Origin: Streptomyces sp. 3214.6
GTDB lineage: Bacteria; Actinomycetota; Actinomycetes; Streptomycetales; Streptomycetaceae
Direction: 5' to 3'
Assembly: GCF_900129855.1 (NCBI RefSeq)
Contig: NZ_LT670819.1
Location: 5,022,001 to 5,086,000, forward strand
Length of the DNA: 64,000 nt
The notes beneath the pieces were generated by a model, which was not told where the DNA came from, searched no databases, and saw nothing but the letters and a program-made list of their open reading frames with translations. Position numbers and translations under genes: made by a program. Numbering within the stretch: the stretch's first letter is position 1; each line of letters starts with the position of its first letter. Shown piece after piece: positions 54,349-62,951 of the stretch.

Positions 54349-54804
54349 TCACCGTACGCGGCCGGCCAGCCACGGACTGAGTCCGACCGGGATGAACTCC
54401 TTGTGTACCCGGTCACCCGGCAGCGGAACCATCAGGATGTGGCTCGGCGGGAAGCGGCGCGCCTTGACCCAGGCGTGGCCCTCGTAGAGGGAGCGGAGGA
54501 AGGCAGGCACGTCGTCGCGGTCCACGTCGGGGCACTCCACCCCGTCGACGGTGATCAGAGCGTCGTCGTCCGGGTACAGCCGCACGCTCACACTCGGCCG
54601 GCCGCCGAGCTCGACGTGGGCCTCGTGCGGCAGCGAGCCGTCGGGGTCGGTGGTGACGCCGACGCCCGCGGCGGTGCGCCGGGAGGTCTGATCGGCGCCG
54701 ATGTCGTGGGTGACCTCGATCTCGAGGGCGTAGGCGTCGGCGATGGCACGGAGGGCGGTGACGGCGGCCTCGGTGGTGGGGAGGTTCTCCATATCGCTGA
54801 TCAT
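54349..54804 (-). CDS. conserved protein of unknown function
   Basis: A 151-residue soluble protein without membrane segments. It has many acidic residues and mixed beta-type sequence (ALEIEVTHDIGADQ, HVELGGRPSVSVRLYPDDDALITVDGVEC). It lies 6 bp after kptA, so both probably share a transcript. I do not recognise the family. The start could be ATG 54804 or ATG 54792. Confidence 0.65.
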   Translation of the reverse strand: MISDMENLPTTEAAVTALRAIADAYALEIEVTHDIGADQTSRRTAAGVGVTTDPDGSLPHEAHVELGGRPSVSVRLYPDDDALITVDGVECPDVDRDDVPAFLRSLYEGHAWVKARRFPPSHILMVPLPGDRVHKEFIPVGLSPWLAGRVR

Positions 54805-54810
54805 GCAGGG

Positions 54811-55374
54811 TCAGTGGGACTCGGGGAACCGCAGATACTGCGGCGGCACCGCCTTCGTCAGCCACACCCCGTTGGCGCTGACGTGGAAGACATGGCCGTC
54901 GCGATGCATGGCGCCGGCGTCCACGGAGAGGACCACGGGGCGGCCCCGGCGGGAGCCGACGCGCGTCGCGGTCTCGCGGTCGGCCGACAGATGCACGTCG
55001 TGCCGGTTCATGGGCCGTAGCCCCTCGGCCCGGATCGCGTCCAGCCAGCGGGCCACGGTCCCGTGGTAGAGGAATGCGGGCGGGGTGGCCGGGGGCAGTC
55101 CGAGGTCGACCTCGACGCTGTGGCCCTGGCTGGCACGGATCCGGGTGCCTTCGATCGCGAAGCGCTTCTTGTCGTTGGTGGCGACGACATGGTCCAGCTC
55201 GTCCCGGGTGAAGCGGAAGCCGTGTGCGGCGCACGCGGCGATCAGCTCGTCGATCTCCACCCAGCCGGCCTCGTCGAGGGCGAGGCCGATGCGCTCGGGC
55301 TGGTGCCGCAGATGCTTCGAGAGGTACTTCGACACCTTCACGGTGCGTCTTTCGTCTCTGTCCTTTTCGTTCAT
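54811..55374 (-). CDS. kptA: RNA 2'-phosphotransferase KptA/Tpt1
   Basis: A 187-residue Tpt1-family enzyme, which moves an internal RNA 2'-phosphate to NAD. SKYLSKHLRHQPERIGLALDEAGWVEIDELI is the N-terminal winged helix with the active-site Arg and His; YHGTVARWLDAIRAEGLRPMNRHDVHLS and GRPVVLSVDAGAMHRDGHVF form the NAD-binding lobe. In bacteria the natural substrate is uncertain because tRNA splicing of the yeast type is absent. ATG 55374 (MNEKDRDERR) is the best start. Confidence 0.92.
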   Translation of the reverse strand: MNEKDRDERRTVKVSKYLSKHLRHQPERIGLALDEAGWVEIDELIAACAAHGFRFTRDELDHVVATNDKKRFAIEGTRIRASQGHSVEVDLGLPPATPPAFLYHGTVARWLDAIRAEGLRPMNRHDVHLSADRETATRVGSRRGRPVVLSVDAGAMHRDGHVFHVSANGVWLTKAVPPQYLRFPESH

Positions 55375-55430
55375 CCGCTCAGCATGAAGGGAGAGACGTG
55401 GATCACGCATGCAATTTCGGGCCGGAGGTT

Positions 55431-55484
55431 TGATCCACAACCAACTGTAGTTATCCACAGGCTATTTGGCGATTCTGTGGACAA
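55431..55484. promoter_or_regulatory. second DnaA-box cluster
   Basis: Within 54 bp: TGATCCACA (55431), a perfect TTATCCACA (55451) and a perfect TTGTCCACA on the minus strand (55476-55484). They lie in the kptA upstream region, about 40 kb from the dnaB-side cluster. Confidence 0.65.
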
Positions 55485-55585
55485 CTGGCGGTCCTGTCGG
55501 GAGGGTTGACCAAGGTCACCCGAAAGCCAGTGACTTGAGGCGAGCGGTCCAAGTCATGGGCGTTCACTACCCGTTCAGCGGCGGT

Positions 55586-57388
55586 TCACAGCGGCGGATT
55601 CATCCGCGCCAGCGTTCTCAACGCCCTGGGCATGAACCGTGACAGGGCATATGAGACCTTCGCCTCCGAAGTGACGGGAACGACCGCCTCGTTGAGTACG
55701 ACCGCCCGCATGATCGCCTCAGCCACTTTCTCCGGCGGGTAGTTGCGCAACCCGTACGCGCGCGTGGCACGCTTCTGAAGGCGTCGTTCCTCCGCCGCGT
55801 CCACTCCCACGAAGGTCGCCGTCGAGGTGATGTTGGTGTTCACCAGGCCTGGGCAGATCGCGGTAACTCCGATGTCCTGACCGGCGAGTTCGGCACGCAG
55901 ACACTCGCTCAGCATCAGGACCGCCGCCTTGGAGGTGCTGTACGCGGGCAACGCCTTGGAGGGCAGATATGCGGCCGCCGAGGCGGTGTTGACGATGTGG
56001 CCGCCCTGCCCGCGCTCCGCCATCTGCCGACCGAAGAGACGGCAACCATGGATGACCCCCCACAGGTTGACGTCCAAAACCCTCCGCCAGTCCTCGGGAG
56101 TCGTGTCGAAGAAGGAGCCCGACAGGCCGATGCCCGCGTTGTTCACCAGCACGTCCACCACGCCGTGGTCCGTGTGGACCTTCGCCGCGAGCTTCTCCAT
56201 CGCCTGCTCGTCGGAGACGTCCACCGCCTCCGCCCAGGCCTCGGACGCGCCCTTGAGAAGGGACAGTTCGGCGGTGCGGGCCGCGCTCTCCGCATCCCGG
56301 TCGACGGCGATGAGGCGCGCGCCCGCCTCGGCGAACGCGAGCGCCGTGGCCCGCCCGATGCCACTGCCCGCCCCGGTGACCAGCACCAACTGCCCGCCGA
56401 AGCGCTCGGCGTACCGTCCGGTGGCGGTCTTGCGCACCGGCTCACCGCCGTGTTCCAGGCCCTTTCCGGCTGCCGCGCGCTCCTGCGCGTGCTCCGTCTC
56501 CACCGAGGTGACGAAGTCGACGATCCAGGAGGTGACCTGGTCGGGACGGGTGCGCGGGATCCAGTGCCCGGCCGGCAGCGTGCGCCGGGTCAACCGCGGG
56601 GCCCACTCCTGCAGTTCGTCGTACAGACGCTCCGACAGAAACCTGTCCCCCAGGGGGGTGATGAGCTGCACGGGCGCGTGCGCGTGCGCGTCGGGACGCG
56701 GACGGCTCAGCCGGCCGCGGATGTTGTCCCGGTACAGCCAGGCGCCGTGCGCCGCGTCCGACGGCAGTGACGCCGTCGGGTAGTCGCTGCCGGGCACCTT
56801 CTCGATCCGCCGCAGGATGCCCGGCCAGCGCTTGCCGAGCGGGCCGCGCCAGGCGAGTTCGGGCAGAGCGGGCGTGTGCAGCAGGTACACGTACCAGGAT
56901 TTGGCTCCCTGGCCGAGGAGTTGGCCGACCCGGCGCGGAGTCGGCCTGGTCAGGCGCTTGTTGAGCCAGTGGCCGAAATGGTCGAGGGACGGCCCGGACA
57001 TCGACGTGAACGACGCGATCCTGCCCTTGGTGCGCGGCACGGTCACGAACTCCCAGGACTGCACCGAGCCCCAGTCGTGCCCCACCAGGTGTACCGGCCG
57101 GTCCGGGCTGACCGCGTCCACGACCGCCAGGAAGTCGTCTGTCAGCTTCTCCAGCGTGAACCCGCCCCGCAGCGGCTTCGGCGCGTCGGAACGGCCATGG
57201 CCCCGCACGTCGTACAGCACCACATGGAAACGGCCGGCCAGCCGGGACGCGACCTGCGACCACACCTCCTTGCTGTCCGGATAGCCGTGCACCAGGACGA
57301 CCGTGGGCCGCCCGGGGTCACCCAGCTCGGCCACGCACAACTCGATCCCACCGGTCCGCACCCGGCGCTCCCGCGCACCCTCCAGCAT
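55586..57388 (-). CDS. alpha/beta-hydrolase fused to SDR dehydrogenase
   Basis: A 600-residue two-domain protein. Residues about 1-290 are an alpha/beta hydrolase: VVLVHGYPDSKEVW, LVGHDWGSVQSWEF with Asp in place of a serine nucleophile (epoxide-hydrolase type), and PAGHWIPRTRPD with the His. Residues about 325-600 are an SDR: LVTGAGSGIG, LVNNAGIG and YSTSK. It may oxidise the product of its own hydrolase step; the substrate is unknown. ATG 57388 follows GAGGGGGA. Confidence 0.85.
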   Translation of the reverse strand: MLEGARERRVRTGGIELCVAELGDPGRPTVVLVHGYPDSKEVWSQVASRLAGRFHVVLYDVRGHGRSDAPKPLRGGFTLEKLTDDFLAVVDAVSPDRPVHLVGHDWGSVQSWEFVTVPRTKGRIASFTSMSGPSLDHFGHWLNKRLTRPTPRRVGQLLGQGAKSWYVYLLHTPALPELAWRGPLGKRWPGILRRIEKVPGSDYPTASLPSDAAHGAWLYRDNIRGRLSRPRPDAHAHAPVQLITPLGDRFLSERLYDELQEWAPRLTRRTLPAGHWIPRTRPDQVTSWIVDFVTSVETEHAQERAAAGKGLEHGGEPVRKTATGRYAERFGGQLVLVTGAGSGIGRATALAFAEAGARLIAVDRDAESAARTAELSLLKGASEAWAEAVDVSDEQAMEKLAAKVHTDHGVVDVLVNNAGIGLSGSFFDTTPEDWRRVLDVNLWGVIHGCRLFGRQMAERGQGGHIVNTASAAAYLPSKALPAYSTSKAAVLMLSECLRAELAGQDIGVTAICPGLVNTNITSTATFVGVDAAEERRLQKRATRAYGLRNYPPEKVAEAIMRAVVLNEAVVPVTSEAKVSYALSRFMPRALRTLARMNPPL

Positions 57389-57625
57389 CACTTCCCCCTC
57401 GTCCCACCGGTTCGCGTCGACTGCGGTACGTGTCCGTAACGTGACCCCGCCCGAATCTGGCACTTGTTAGAGGAAGCGTCAATAGGGAGGGGCGCACGCC
57501 GGAGTGAAGCCCGGCCGTAACTCTCAGGCAGGGGATCCCCTACGGGTCCGTACATCTGAGGTCTGACGCGAAAACGACTCTTGGGTCTGACGATTTCCGT
57601 GGCGTGCGTCACTAAATTCGACGCT

Positions 57626-58609
57626 GTGACTGTGATCGCGACCGAAAGCCTGAGCAAGCGGTTCCCCCGGGTGACCGCGCTTGACCGGCTCTCCGTGGAC
57701 GTCGGGCCCGGTGTGACCGGGCTCGTCGGAGCCAACGGGGCCGGCAAGTCCACACTGATCAAGATCCTTCTGGGTCTGTCGCCCGCAACGGAGGGCCGAG
57801 CCGAGGTGCTCGGCCTCGACGTCGCGAGCAAGGGCGCCGCCATCCGCGAGCGGGTCGGCTACATGCCGGAGCACGACTGCCTGCCGCCGGACGTCTCGGC
57901 GACCGAGTTCGTCGTGCACATGGCCCGCATGTCCGGCCTACCGCCTACGGCCGCGCGCGAGCGCACCGCGGACACCCTGCGCCATGTGGGGCTGTACGAG
58001 GAGCGCTACCGCCCCATCGGCGGCTACTCGACCGGCATGAAGCAGCGCGTGAAGCTCGCCCAGGCCCTCGTCCACGACCCGCAGCTGGTCTTCCTGGACG
58101 AGCCCACCAACGGCCTCGACCCGGTCGGACGGGACGAGATGCTGGGCCTCATCCGCCGCATCCACACCGACTTCGGCATCTCGGTCCTGGTCACCTCCCA
58201 CCTGCTGGGCGAACTGGAGCGCACCTGCGACCACGTCGTGGTCGTCGACGGCGGCAAGCTCCTGCGCTCCAGCTCCACCACCGACTTCACCCAGACCACG
58301 ACCACCCTCGCGATCGAGGTCACCGACAACGACGACCACCCGGACGGCACCCGCGCGGTCCGCGAGGTGCTCCACGCGCGCGGGGTGGACGTCCTGGACA
58401 GCCAGAGCGGCCTGCCGGGCGCAGGCCACGTCCTGCTGCTGACCGCACAGGGCGAGGACACATACGACGTCGTCCGGGACGTGGTCGCCGACCTCGGCCT
58501 CGGCCTGGTGCGCATGGAACAGCGCAGGCACCACATCTCCGAGGTCTTCACGGACGGCGACGCCACCAACGACCAGCAGCGGAAGGAGGCCGTCGGCCAT
58601 GGCAGTTGA
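57626..58609 (+). CDS. ABC transporter ATP-binding protein
   Basis: A 327-residue ABC ATPase. VGANGAGKST is Walker A, GYSTGMKQRVKLAQALVHDPQLVFLDEPTNGLDP holds the signature and Walker B, and SHLLGELERTCDH the H-loop. The C-terminal 90 residues are an extra domain. It is the first of four genes ordered ATPase-permease-ATPase-permease. GTG 57626 has no ribosome-binding site and lies 8 bases after TAAATT, so it may be leaderless; GTG 57632 is an alternative. Confidence 0.9.
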   Translation: MTVIATESLSKRFPRVTALDRLSVDVGPGVTGLVGANGAGKSTLIKILLGLSPATEGRAEVLGLDVASKGAAIRERVGYMPEHDCLPPDVSATEFVVHMARMSGLPPTAARERTADTLRHVGLYEERYRPIGGYSTGMKQRVKLAQALVHDPQLVFLDEPTNGLDPVGRDEMLGLIRRIHTDFGISVLVTSHLLGELERTCDHVVVVDGGKLLRSSSTTDFTQTTTTLAIEVTDNDDHPDGTRAVREVLHARGVDVLDSQSGLPGAGHVLLLTAQGEDTYDVVRDVVADLGLGLVRMEQRRHHISEVFTDGDATNDQQRKEAVGHGS

Positions 58610-59507
58610 GAACCCGGTCACCGCCCCATCGGGCGACCAGACCCGCATCCACAACATCGGCTACCGCAGCTACGACGGCCCCCGCCTGGGCCGCGCCTAC
58701 GCCCGCCGCTCCCTCTACTCGCAGTCCCTGCGCGGCGCCTACGGCCTCGGCCGCTCGGTGAAGTCCAAGGTGCTGCCGATGCTGCTGTTCGTGGTGATGT
58801 GCGTGCCCGCGGCCATCATCGTCGCCGTGGCGGTCGCCACGAAGGCCAAGGAACTCCCCCTGGACTACACGCGGTACGCGATCGTCCTCCAGGCCGTCAT
58901 CAGCCTCTACGTCGCCTCGCAGGCACCGCAGTCAGTCTCGCGCGACCTGCGCTTCAAGACGGTGCCGCTGTACTTCTCGCGGCCCATCGAGACCGCGGAC
59001 TACGTACGAGCGAAGTTCGCGGCGCTGGCTTCGGCGCTCTTCGCCCTCACCGCGGCCCCGCTGTTGGTGCTGTACGTGGGCGCGCTGCTGGCGAAGCTCG
59101 ACTTCGCCGACCAGACCAAGGGATTCGCCCAGGGACTCGTCTCCGTGGCACTGCTCTCACTGCTCTTCGCCGGCCTCGGCCTGGTCATCGCCTCGGTGAC
59201 CCCGCGACGCGGCTTCGGCATCGCCGCCGTCATCGCCGTCCTGACCATCTCCTACGGAGCCGTCTCCACGCTCCAGGCCATCGCCGACGCGCAGAACAGC
59301 ACCGGCTCCATCGCCTGGATCGGTCTGTTCTCGCCGGTCACGCTCATCGACGGCGTGCAGTCGGCCTTCCTGGGCGCCACCTCCGCCTTCCCGGGCGGAA
59401 TCGGCCCCTCCGACGCGGAGGGCGTGGTCTACGTCCTCGTCGTCCTCGGCCTGATCGCAGCGAGCTACGGCCTCCTCATCCGCCGCTACCGGAAGGTGGG
59501 CCTGTGA
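58599..59507 (+). CDS. ABC-2-type permease
   Basis: A 302-residue membrane protein with six hydrophobic segments, the ABC-2 permease pattern (LYFSRPIETADYVRAKFAALASALFAL). Its start overlaps the previous gene by 11 bases, and its stop overlaps the next start (GTGA), so the operon is translationally coupled. The cargo is unknown. Confidence 0.88.
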   Translation: MAVENPVTAPSGDQTRIHNIGYRSYDGPRLGRAYARRSLYSQSLRGAYGLGRSVKSKVLPMLLFVVMCVPAAIIVAVAVATKAKELPLDYTRYAIVLQAVISLYVASQAPQSVSRDLRFKTVPLYFSRPIETADYVRAKFAALASALFALTAAPLLVLYVGALLAKLDFADQTKGFAQGLVSVALLSLLFAGLGLVIASVTPRRGFGIAAVIAVLTISYGAVSTLQAIADAQNSTGSIAWIGLFSPVTLIDGVQSAFLGATSAFPGGIGPSDAEGVVYVLVVLGLIAASYGLLIRRYRKVGL

Positions 59508-60415
59508 CCACGCTCAGCATCGACCACGTCTCCCGCTGGTTCGGCAACGTGGTCGCCGTCAACGACGTCACCATGACGATCGGCCCCGGCGTCACCGGCC
59601 TGCTCGGCCCCAACGGCGCCGGAAAGTCCACCCTCATCAACATGATGGGCGGCTTCCTGGCACCCTCCACCGGCACGGTCACCCTCGACGGACAGCCGGT
59701 CTGGCGCAACGAGGAGATCTACCGGCACATCGGCATCGTCCCCGAGCGCGAGGCGATGTACGACTTCCTCACCGGCCGCGAATTCGTCGTCGCCAACGCC
59801 GAGTTGCACGGTCTCGGCGCCAAGGCCGCCCAGAAGGCGCTGGCCACCGTCGAGATGGAGTACGCGCAGGACCGCAAGATCTCCACCTACTCCAAGGGCA
59901 TGCGCCAGCGCGTGAAGATGGCGAGCGCCCTCGTCCACGACCCCTCGCTGCTCCTGCTCGACGAGCCCTTCAACGGCATGGACCCGCGCCAGCGCATGCA
60001 GCTCATGGACCTGCTGCGGCGCATGGGCGACGAGGGGCGCACGGTGCTGTTCTCGTCGCACATCCTCGAAGAGGTCGAGCAGCTCGCCTGGCACATCGAG
60101 GTCGTCGTCGCGGGTAGGCACGCGGCCAGCGGCGACTTCCGCAAGATCCGCCGCCTGATGACCGACCGCCCGCACCGCTACCTGGTGCGCTCCAGCGACG
60201 ACCGGGCGCTCGCGGCCGCGCTCATCGCCGATCCGTCCACGGCCGGCATCGAAGTGGACCTCGCCGAGGGCGCGTTGCGCATCCAGGCCGTCGACTTCGC
60301 ACGTTTCACGACCCTGCTGCCGAGGGTCGCGCGCGACCACGGCATCCGGCTGCTCACGGTCTCGCCGTCCGACGAGTCCCTCGAGTCCGTCTTCTCGTAT
60401 CTCGTCGCGGCGTAG
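59504..60415 (+). CDS. ABC transporter ATP-binding protein
   Basis: A 303-residue ABC ATPase, second in the operon. LLGPNGAGKSTL is Walker A, YSKGMRQRVKMASALVHDPSLLLLDEPFNGMDP contains signature and Walker B, and SSHILEEVEQL the H-loop. GTG 59504 overlaps the permease stop by four bases. Confidence 0.92.
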   Translation: MTTLSIDHVSRWFGNVVAVNDVTMTIGPGVTGLLGPNGAGKSTLINMMGGFLAPSTGTVTLDGQPVWRNEEIYRHIGIVPEREAMYDFLTGREFVVANAELHGLGAKAAQKALATVEMEYAQDRKISTYSKGMRQRVKMASALVHDPSLLLLDEPFNGMDPRQRMQLMDLLRRMGDEGRTVLFSSHILEEVEQLAWHIEVVVAGRHAASGDFRKIRRLMTDRPHRYLVRSSDDRALAAALIADPSTAGIEVDLAEGALRIQAVDFARFTTLLPRVARDHGIRLLTVSPSDESLESVFSYLVAA

Positions 60416-60425
60416 GAGGCCCCAG

Positions 60426-61145
60426 ATGTACGACCCCACAGTCGCCCGGCTCACCTACCGGGCCCTGCTCGGCCGTCGCCGGGCCCTCATCCTGGGCGCC
60501 CTGCCCCTGCTGCTGGTCGCGATCTCGGTGGTCGTGCGCGCCCTCGCCGGAGCCGACGACCAGACGGCGTCCGACCTGCTCGGCGGGCTCGCGCTCGCCA
60601 CGATGGTGCCGATCATCGGCGTCATCGCCGGCACGGGCGCGATCGGCCCGGAGATCGACGACGGCTCCGTGGTGTACCTGCTGTCCAAGCCGCTGAAGCG
60701 GCCGACGATCATCTTCACCAAGCTGATCGTGGCGATCGCGGTGACGATGGTGTTCTCCGCGCTGCCCACGCTCATCGCCGGCTTCATCCTCAACGGAAAC
60801 GGCCAGCAGATCGCCGTCGCCTACACGGTGGCCGCGCTGGTCTCCTCCATCGCCTACGCGGCCGTCTTCCTGCTGCTGGGCACGGTGTCCCGGCACGCGG
60901 TGGTCTTCGGCCTCGTCTACGCCCTCGTCTGGGAGGCCCTGTTCGGCTCCCTGGTGCCGGGCGCGCGCACGCTCAGCGTCCAGCAGTGGTCGCTGGCCGT
61001 CGCCCACAAGGTCGCCGGCGGGGACCTCGTCACCTCCGACGTCGGACTGACGACGGCGACGGTGCTGCTGGTCGTGGTGACGGTGCTGGCCACCTGGTAC
61101 GCGGGACAGAAACTGCGGTCGCTGACGCTGGCGGGCGAGGAGTGA
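60426..61145 (+). CDS. ABC-2-type permease
   Basis: A 239-residue membrane protein with six hydrophobic segments; DDGSVVYLLSKPLKRPTIIFTKLIVAIAVTMVF is typical of ABC-2 permeases. It starts 10 bp after the second ATPase gene with GTAGGAGG in the gap. Last gene of the transporter operon. Confidence 0.88.
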   Translation: MYDPTVARLTYRALLGRRRALILGALPLLLVAISVVVRALAGADDQTASDLLGGLALATMVPIIGVIAGTGAIGPEIDDGSVVYLLSKPLKRPTIIFTKLIVAIAVTMVFSALPTLIAGFILNGNGQQIAVAYTVAALVSSIAYAAVFLLLGTVSRHAVVFGLVYALVWEALFGSLVPGARTLSVQQWSLAVAHKVAGGDLVTSDVGLTTATVLLVVVTVLATWYAGQKLRSLTLAGEE

Positions 61146-61253
61146 CCGGGCGTGCCGGGGTTCGGGCCGGGGCTCGGGCCGGTCGGCCTTGACGGTGGCT
61201 TCACCTGCACCCCGGCACACTGGGCGAAATCAGACTTGGATTGGAGGACGGGG

Positions 61254-61496
61254 ATGGCGGACGACAACGCGGTGAGCGGCGGTCGCGGGCGGGCCGAGGG
61301 CGAGGTCTGGGACGGTCTCGTCCTGGACGAGGAGTTCATACGGGCCGCCGAGACGTCCGAGCCGTCCGCCCGGGCCCGGATGCTGGCCGCGCGCTGGCGG
61401 GCGGAGGAGCCCGAGCCGCAGCCGTGGCGCTCCGACGAGCCGCCCGCGGGTTGGTTCTTCAGCAAGGCGCGGCGACGCAGGTGGCGCCGCCGGTAG
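61254..61496 (+). CDS. small soluble protein of unknown function
   Basis: An 80-residue protein, acidic in the first half (EGEVWDGLVLDEEFIRAAETSEPSARARMLAARW) and ending in a very basic RRRRWRRR. GGAGG precedes ATG 61254. I recall similar short proteins beside serS in streptomycetes but cannot name a function. Confidence 0.75.
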   Translation: MADDNAVSGGRGRAEGEVWDGLVLDEEFIRAAETSEPSARARMLAARWRAEEPEPQPWRSDEPPAGWFFSKARRRRWRRR

Positions 61497-61579
61497 TCGC
61501 CGCTCGGCCTGCTTTTCGTACGGCTGTTTTATTCGGTGGCGTCCAACTCGTCCCCTGGGCACAGTGGTTGTACCCCGCA

Positions 61580-61600
61580 GCGCCGGAAGGGTTCCGGCGC
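61580..61600 (+). terminator. hairpin upstream of tRNA-Ser
   Basis: A perfect 9-bp stem GCGCCGGAA/TTCCGGCGC with a GGG loop, 83 bp after the 61254-61496 gene. It may terminate that gene or be part of a leader before the small ORF. Confidence 0.5.
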
Positions 61601-61625
61601 CAGCGACCGGGAGAGGAGCGGGACG

Positions 61626-61688
61626 ATGCCCATGCACGGCAGTACGTCCAGCTCCCTTCAGGGCAGCCGGGGGCGGGTTCCGGAGTAG
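61626..61688 (+). CDS. candidate 20-residue small protein
   Basis: GAGAGGAGCGGG precedes ATG 61626; the frame reads MPMHGSTSSSLQGSRGRVPE then TAG. The good ribosome-binding site argues for translation, but no homology can be judged here. Confidence 0.4.
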   Translation: MPMHGSTSSSLQGSRGRVPE

Positions 61689-61780
61689 TTACCCCTCCGT
61701 CGAACCCGTCCCGCACAGGGGAGCTGCCCGGGGCGGCCGCTTCGAGCACGCGATGTCGCTCTCGCGTGGGCCGCCCACCC

Positions 61781-61868
<88 letters not shown>

Positions 61869-61940
61869 GAGACGTTGTCACTGGGACTTGGCCGGGGTTT
61901 TGGCCAGGGGTACGTGGAGCTTGGCTCGGGTGGGTTTCGC

Positions 61941-62037
61941 GGGCCCGGAAGTCGTTCGGGTGCGGGAGCCGTTCGGGCCCGGAAGTCGCTCGGGTGCGGG
62001 AGCCGTTCGGGTGCGGGAGCCGTTCGGGTGCGGGAGC
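61941..62037. repeat. 17-bp tandem repeat
   Basis: Five full copies of a 17-bp unit (CGTTCGGGTGCGGGAGC, two variants) start at 61953, after a partial copy at 61941. They lie 75 bp downstream of tRNA-Ser. Confidence 0.8.
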
Positions 62038-62132
62038 GTCGGGGCTGGTCGCGCAGTTTCCCGCGCCCCTGATCGCCTGCGGCGATCGCCCCGCCAGCCC
62101 GTCAGCCCGTCAGGTCGGCTGGTTGGGGCTGG

Positions 62133-62951
62133 TTAGGGGAGCAGTTGCTCCAGTACTGCCGCGATGCCGTCGTCCTCGTTCGAGGTTGTCACCTCGTCGG
62201 CTACTGCCTTGAGTTCCTCGTGGGCGTTGGCCATGGCTACGCCGTGTGCGGACCAGGCGAACATCGGGATGTCGTTGGGCATGTCGCCGAAGGCGATCGT
62301 GTCGGCGGCCTTCAGGCCCAGGCGGCGGGCCGCCAGGGAGAGGCCCGTGGCCTTGGACAGGCCCAGAGGGAGCAGCTCCACGATGCCCTGGCCGGCCATC
62401 GCGACCGTGACGAAGCCACCGGCGGCCCGCCGGGCGGCCTCGGCCAGCGCGTCGTCGGACAGCTCGGGATGCTGTATGTAGATCTTGCTCAGCGGCGCGG
62501 ACCAGAGGTCGGACGCGTCCGTGAACGGCGTCGAAGGCAGTGCGCCGGTGACCGCGTAACCGGGGCCGACCAGCACGTCTCCGTCCAGGCCGGCCCGGCT
62601 GGCCGCCAGGTACAGCGGCCCGACCTCCGCCTCGATCTTCGCCAGGGCCACCGCGGCCAGCTGCCGGTCCAGGGTCACCGACGTCAGCAGACGATGCTCG
62701 CCGGCGTCGTACACCTGTGCGCCTTGGCCGCAGACCGCGAGGCCGTCGTAGCCGAGGTCGTCGAGGATGTGCCGGGTCCACGGGACCCCGCGGCCCGTCA
62801 CCACGATGTGCGCGGCGCCCGCCGCGGTGGCCGCGGCGAGGGCGTCACGGGTGCGCCGGGAGACCGACTCGTCGGAGCGCAGCAGCGTTCCGTCGAGGTC
62901 GGTCGCGATCAGGCGGTAGGGGAGCCCGCGGGCGGGAGGCGCGGCGCTCAC
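62133..62951 (-). CDS. HAD-family phosphatase (Cof type)
   Basis: A 272-residue HAD phosphatase: LIATDLDGTLLRSD (motif I), IVVTGRGVPW (II), KATGLSLAARRLG (III), TIAFGDMPNDIPMF (IV), with a Cof-type cap. It is a paralogue of the gene at 52446. GTG 62951 overlaps the serS stop by four bases, so it is translationally coupled to serS. Confidence 0.9.
   Translation of the reverse strand: MSAAPPARGLPYRLIATDLDGTLLRSDESVSRRTRDALAAATAAGAAHIVVTGRGVPWTRHILDDLGYDGLAVCGQGAQVYDAGEHRLLTSVTLDRQLAAVALAKIEAEVGPLYLAASRAGLDGDVLVGPGYAVTGALPSTPFTDASDLWSAPLSKIYIQHPELSDDALAEAARRAAGGFVTVAMAGQGIVELLPLGLSKATGLSLAARRLGLKAADTIAFGDMPNDIPMFAWSAHGVAMANAHEELKAVADEVTTSNEDDGIAAVLEQLLP

Noticed and set aside
57580..57625. A consensus promoter for the ABC operon
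   Set aside because: TAAATT is well placed for a leaderless GTG, but no -35 at a normal distance is visible.
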